A stretch of 64,000 nt of DNA from Mactromeris polynyma (lineage: Eukaryota > Mollusca > Bivalvia > Venerida > Mactridae), in assembly GCA_032209605.1 (NCBI GenBank), contig JASFXZ010000027.1, positions 6,839,372 to 6,903,371 on the forward strand, in the 5' to 3' direction. Position numbers and translations under genes: made by a program. Positions 61,464 through 64,000 of this stretch are shown in pieces (positions within the stretch are counted from its first letter, which is position 1; each line of letters begins with the position of its first letter). The notes beneath the pieces are model-generated. The model did no database searches. It was not told the DNA's origin and saw only the letters and a list, made by a program, of their open reading frames with translations.

Positions 61464-64000
61464 GTTACAGTCATCATGTGTATATGTGTCCAAATAAATA
61501 CTTTGGTGCATTATACTGAACTCCTAAAAGACGGATTATAAATGTTGAGTAGTGTATGTACATATATAACTGTTGATTTTTGTACTTTAGCTGTGTACCA
61601 GTGTGCTTGTGTAACAGTATTTATTAGCGAGCTACAAAATTTACTGGGGCATAAATGTAAATTAGCATGAATTTATTCATTCAATAGTTGGCATATTGGC
61701 ATAAGCAATGTCTTTGACCATTTACAAATATTTCTAGTGTTTAGTAACACTTGGTACGTTCTTTGTGTTAACAATGACTCTCAGAGGTGTGCGGCAGATC
61801 ATCAATTTACCTCAGTTATTACTGAAGGTTTGCTGCATAACAGTTGTAACACAGTTATGGTAAAGAATTGCAATCGTTTTATGCCAATCTGTCATTATGT
61901 TCTGTTAGTAATTAGAATATAATTAAGGTGTTAAGCAGACAGTATCTGCTGAATTGTTTATATCGTATGATGAACACCCGAATGAGGTTTTTCCCTATTA
62001 CTGATGTTATTTTTATATATTTGTAAGTAAAGTAGTAGTCTGACACAGTCAGTGCTGAAACAAGAAGTTTTTCGCTACTTCAATTTTCACTCTTACCAAA
62101 TATTGTTTGCTCAAATTCTTGTTAATAATGTTTTATCTTCAAGTAATTGCGTATTGTGATAGTTGATAAAGACATACTAATGTGCTACTGTTATTGTGTA
62201 TTTATTTGTTGTACAAGATCTTGATTATGGATATTGATTCTTTTATTATACTCATCCATTTGATTACTGTCAAATGCCGGGAAAATTAGCACTAATCAGA
62301 TGTTGGGACAACAAGTACAAAGCTTGGAAATTATAGAAAACTGGACGTGTTGTCCAAATAGGTCGATTGGTGCTAATGATATATAAATGTATGAATTCTC
62401 TGGCTGATTGAAAACTTGAATTGTTCTTAAGTATTCATTGGTTTGATCAAATTTATTACAAAGAACTCGGTGTGTTTTATACAACTTTTTGAACATTGAT
62501 GCCATAGCAATTTATATGTATTCATTTGTTTTTATGTATTTGATATTGATTATACATTTTAGCTCTTAGCACTTAAGCTTGGAGTGCAGCTTTGTAGTAC
62601 TAGTCATGCCTATAGTTAATACATGTAGAAAGCAATGTTTCATTCACAGTAGAACCTCAATGATACGACCACTCTTGGGACCCTAGAAAACAGGTCTTAA
62701 TACTGAGGTTGAATAAAGACCAAGACTGTGAACATGAACTTATTCTTGGATTACCAGTAGGTAAAGCATGTTTTCTCAACACCCGCATAGTACTGTAGTA
62801 TGTAAACATGACCTATGAATTGTCTTAAGTTGGATTTAAATGTACGATAGTATCCCTGTTGAGGGAACCAGGCAGCTTTTGGGAACTGGTACCCATACCT
62901 GCAAATGGGGAGATTTGGAGTCGATAAAAGGGGGATTTTAGTCATACTTATGTAGTCACTTTGTCACTTTATGCCATTTTCAATCAAGTATTTTTTGACA
63001 ATTTTTCTTATGTAAAAGAAACACAGGTTAACGGACCAACTTTTCTGGCAAATGAGCATGAATTTGTTTTTAGAGTGTTGAGCAGTTATGTGCCCTTAGA
63101 CATTGACAAAATTAGACAATTATGTTACTGGATCATAGGTGTTTGTGACGCAATCTACTTCTGTAGTAGGTGAATTTAAATGAAGATTCATTTTCATGGT
63201 CACCAGTAAGTGTAGATGAGTACAACATATTTTTGAGGATCAGTCTAGGTATAACGGAATTGTCCCCCCTTGGAAGTACACTTAAGGTGTGTATGGAAGT
63301 TTGTGGTGCCAACTACTTTCACAGTTTCAAAAAGGGATTCCAGTGAAACTTCATGCACATGATCACAATGAGGTGTAGATGTGTGTGACATTTTATTCAG
63401 TGGGTCCAAGCATTAGGGAGTTTTAGGTCCTTTGGACTTGTCAAAATATTTAGATTGCCATGATTAGCACATGTGTCTGATGTGGGTGTGTGTCTCAATT
63501 TGTGTAGAATAGAAATTTCAGGAAATCAATATACATGACCGTCCTTATTTTCTCTGACAATGCAGTAAAGTGGGGATAATCACCTTCAATGATATTTCTA
63601 GTTGTAATTGTTACTTTATTATCAATATATTTGTTCTCAGTTCTTGTTATTGTATTTGTTTATTATATCAAATGTTTTAGAATACTATAATGCACTTTTT
63701 TATTTAATTTGTTGAAACTTTTATTATGTTGATAAAAAGTATTTAGCTTGAAAATGCACATTTACGTACATGTTTTCAGGATTGGGTCTAATACCTATCA
63801 CATATTCTTTTTAATATTATTTAATGTATGAATGTTTTTGTCTTTAATGATTTCATTTGAACCTGTCGACCTAGTTCTGTCCAATGTACATTCAGGAAAA
63901 AATAATTGTTTTATATATATTACTAAATTTTTTATGCATTTGATTAGGTGAATCTATAAGGCATACAGTCTGATATGCTGTTTCTTCTTGCTCTCATCTC
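61464..64000. other. AT-rich tail of the window without a recognised gene
   Basis: Only short open frames without recognisable content. The dispersed repeat at 62648-62755 lies inside. I see no exon-like conserved peptide. Confidence 0.55.
62648..62755. repeat. dispersed repeat fragment, copy 2 (partner at 2585-2760)
   Basis: AGAACCTCAATGATACGACC, then AATACTGAGGTTGAATAAAG and AACATGAACTT match the word order of 2585-2760. Probably an old non-autonomous element. Confidence 0.45.

Overview
This is a eukaryotic nuclear window from an AT-rich invertebrate genome. The three host genes, intron density, Ty3/gypsy and CR1-like retroelements and the many minisatellites suggest a lophotrochozoan, most likely a mollusc such as a bivalve. 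That taxonomic call is an inference; no marker gene settles it.

I could rebuild three host genes exon by exon from conserved peptides, with GT/AG junctions that all close in frame. (1) CLP1, the polynucleotide 5'-hydroxyl kinase of mRNA 3'-end processing and tRNA splicing, is on the minus strand from 8641 past the left edge (11 exons visible, last one cut). (2) TTLL9, a tubulin polyglutamylase of cilia and flagella, is on the minus strand, ATG at 35846 to stop at 12101 (16 coding exons, 483 codons, or 434 if three small in-phase cassette exons are skipped). (3) An SMPD3-like neutral sphingomyelinase 2 is on the plus strand, ATG at 50037 to stop at 60310 (6 coding exons, 501 aa). Candidate noncoding first exons of TTLL9 (donor at 47193, minus) and SMPD3 (donor at 47578, plus) lie about 385 bp apart and suggest a shared head-to-head promoter.

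Between them lie mobile elements: a 2.3-kb non-autonomous LTR element (35935-38216) with a vigilin-like KH-domain fragment and an integrase fragment; a decayed 8.4-kb Ty3/gypsy element (38392-46843) with broken gag and pol but an intact two-zinc-finger ORF behind a splice acceptor in the env position; and a 5'-truncated, internally deleted CR1/Jockey-type non-LTR element (about 47700-49700, minus). Four copies of a MITE family with ACAGGAGATTGT-type ends are scattered through introns and flanks.

The most unusual feature is the minisatellites. About ten arrays occupy some 12 kb, including a perfectly phased 84 x 60-bp array and an about 80 x 39-bp array. Three of them tandemly duplicate a real splice junction together with the adjoining exon bases (a CLP1 acceptor x9, a CLP1 donor x5, a TTLL9 donor x5). 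A fourth abuts an SMPD3 acceptor, and a fifth starts about 33 bases after an SMPD3 donor. No rRNA, full tRNA gene, CRISPR array or prokaryotic-type operon was seen.
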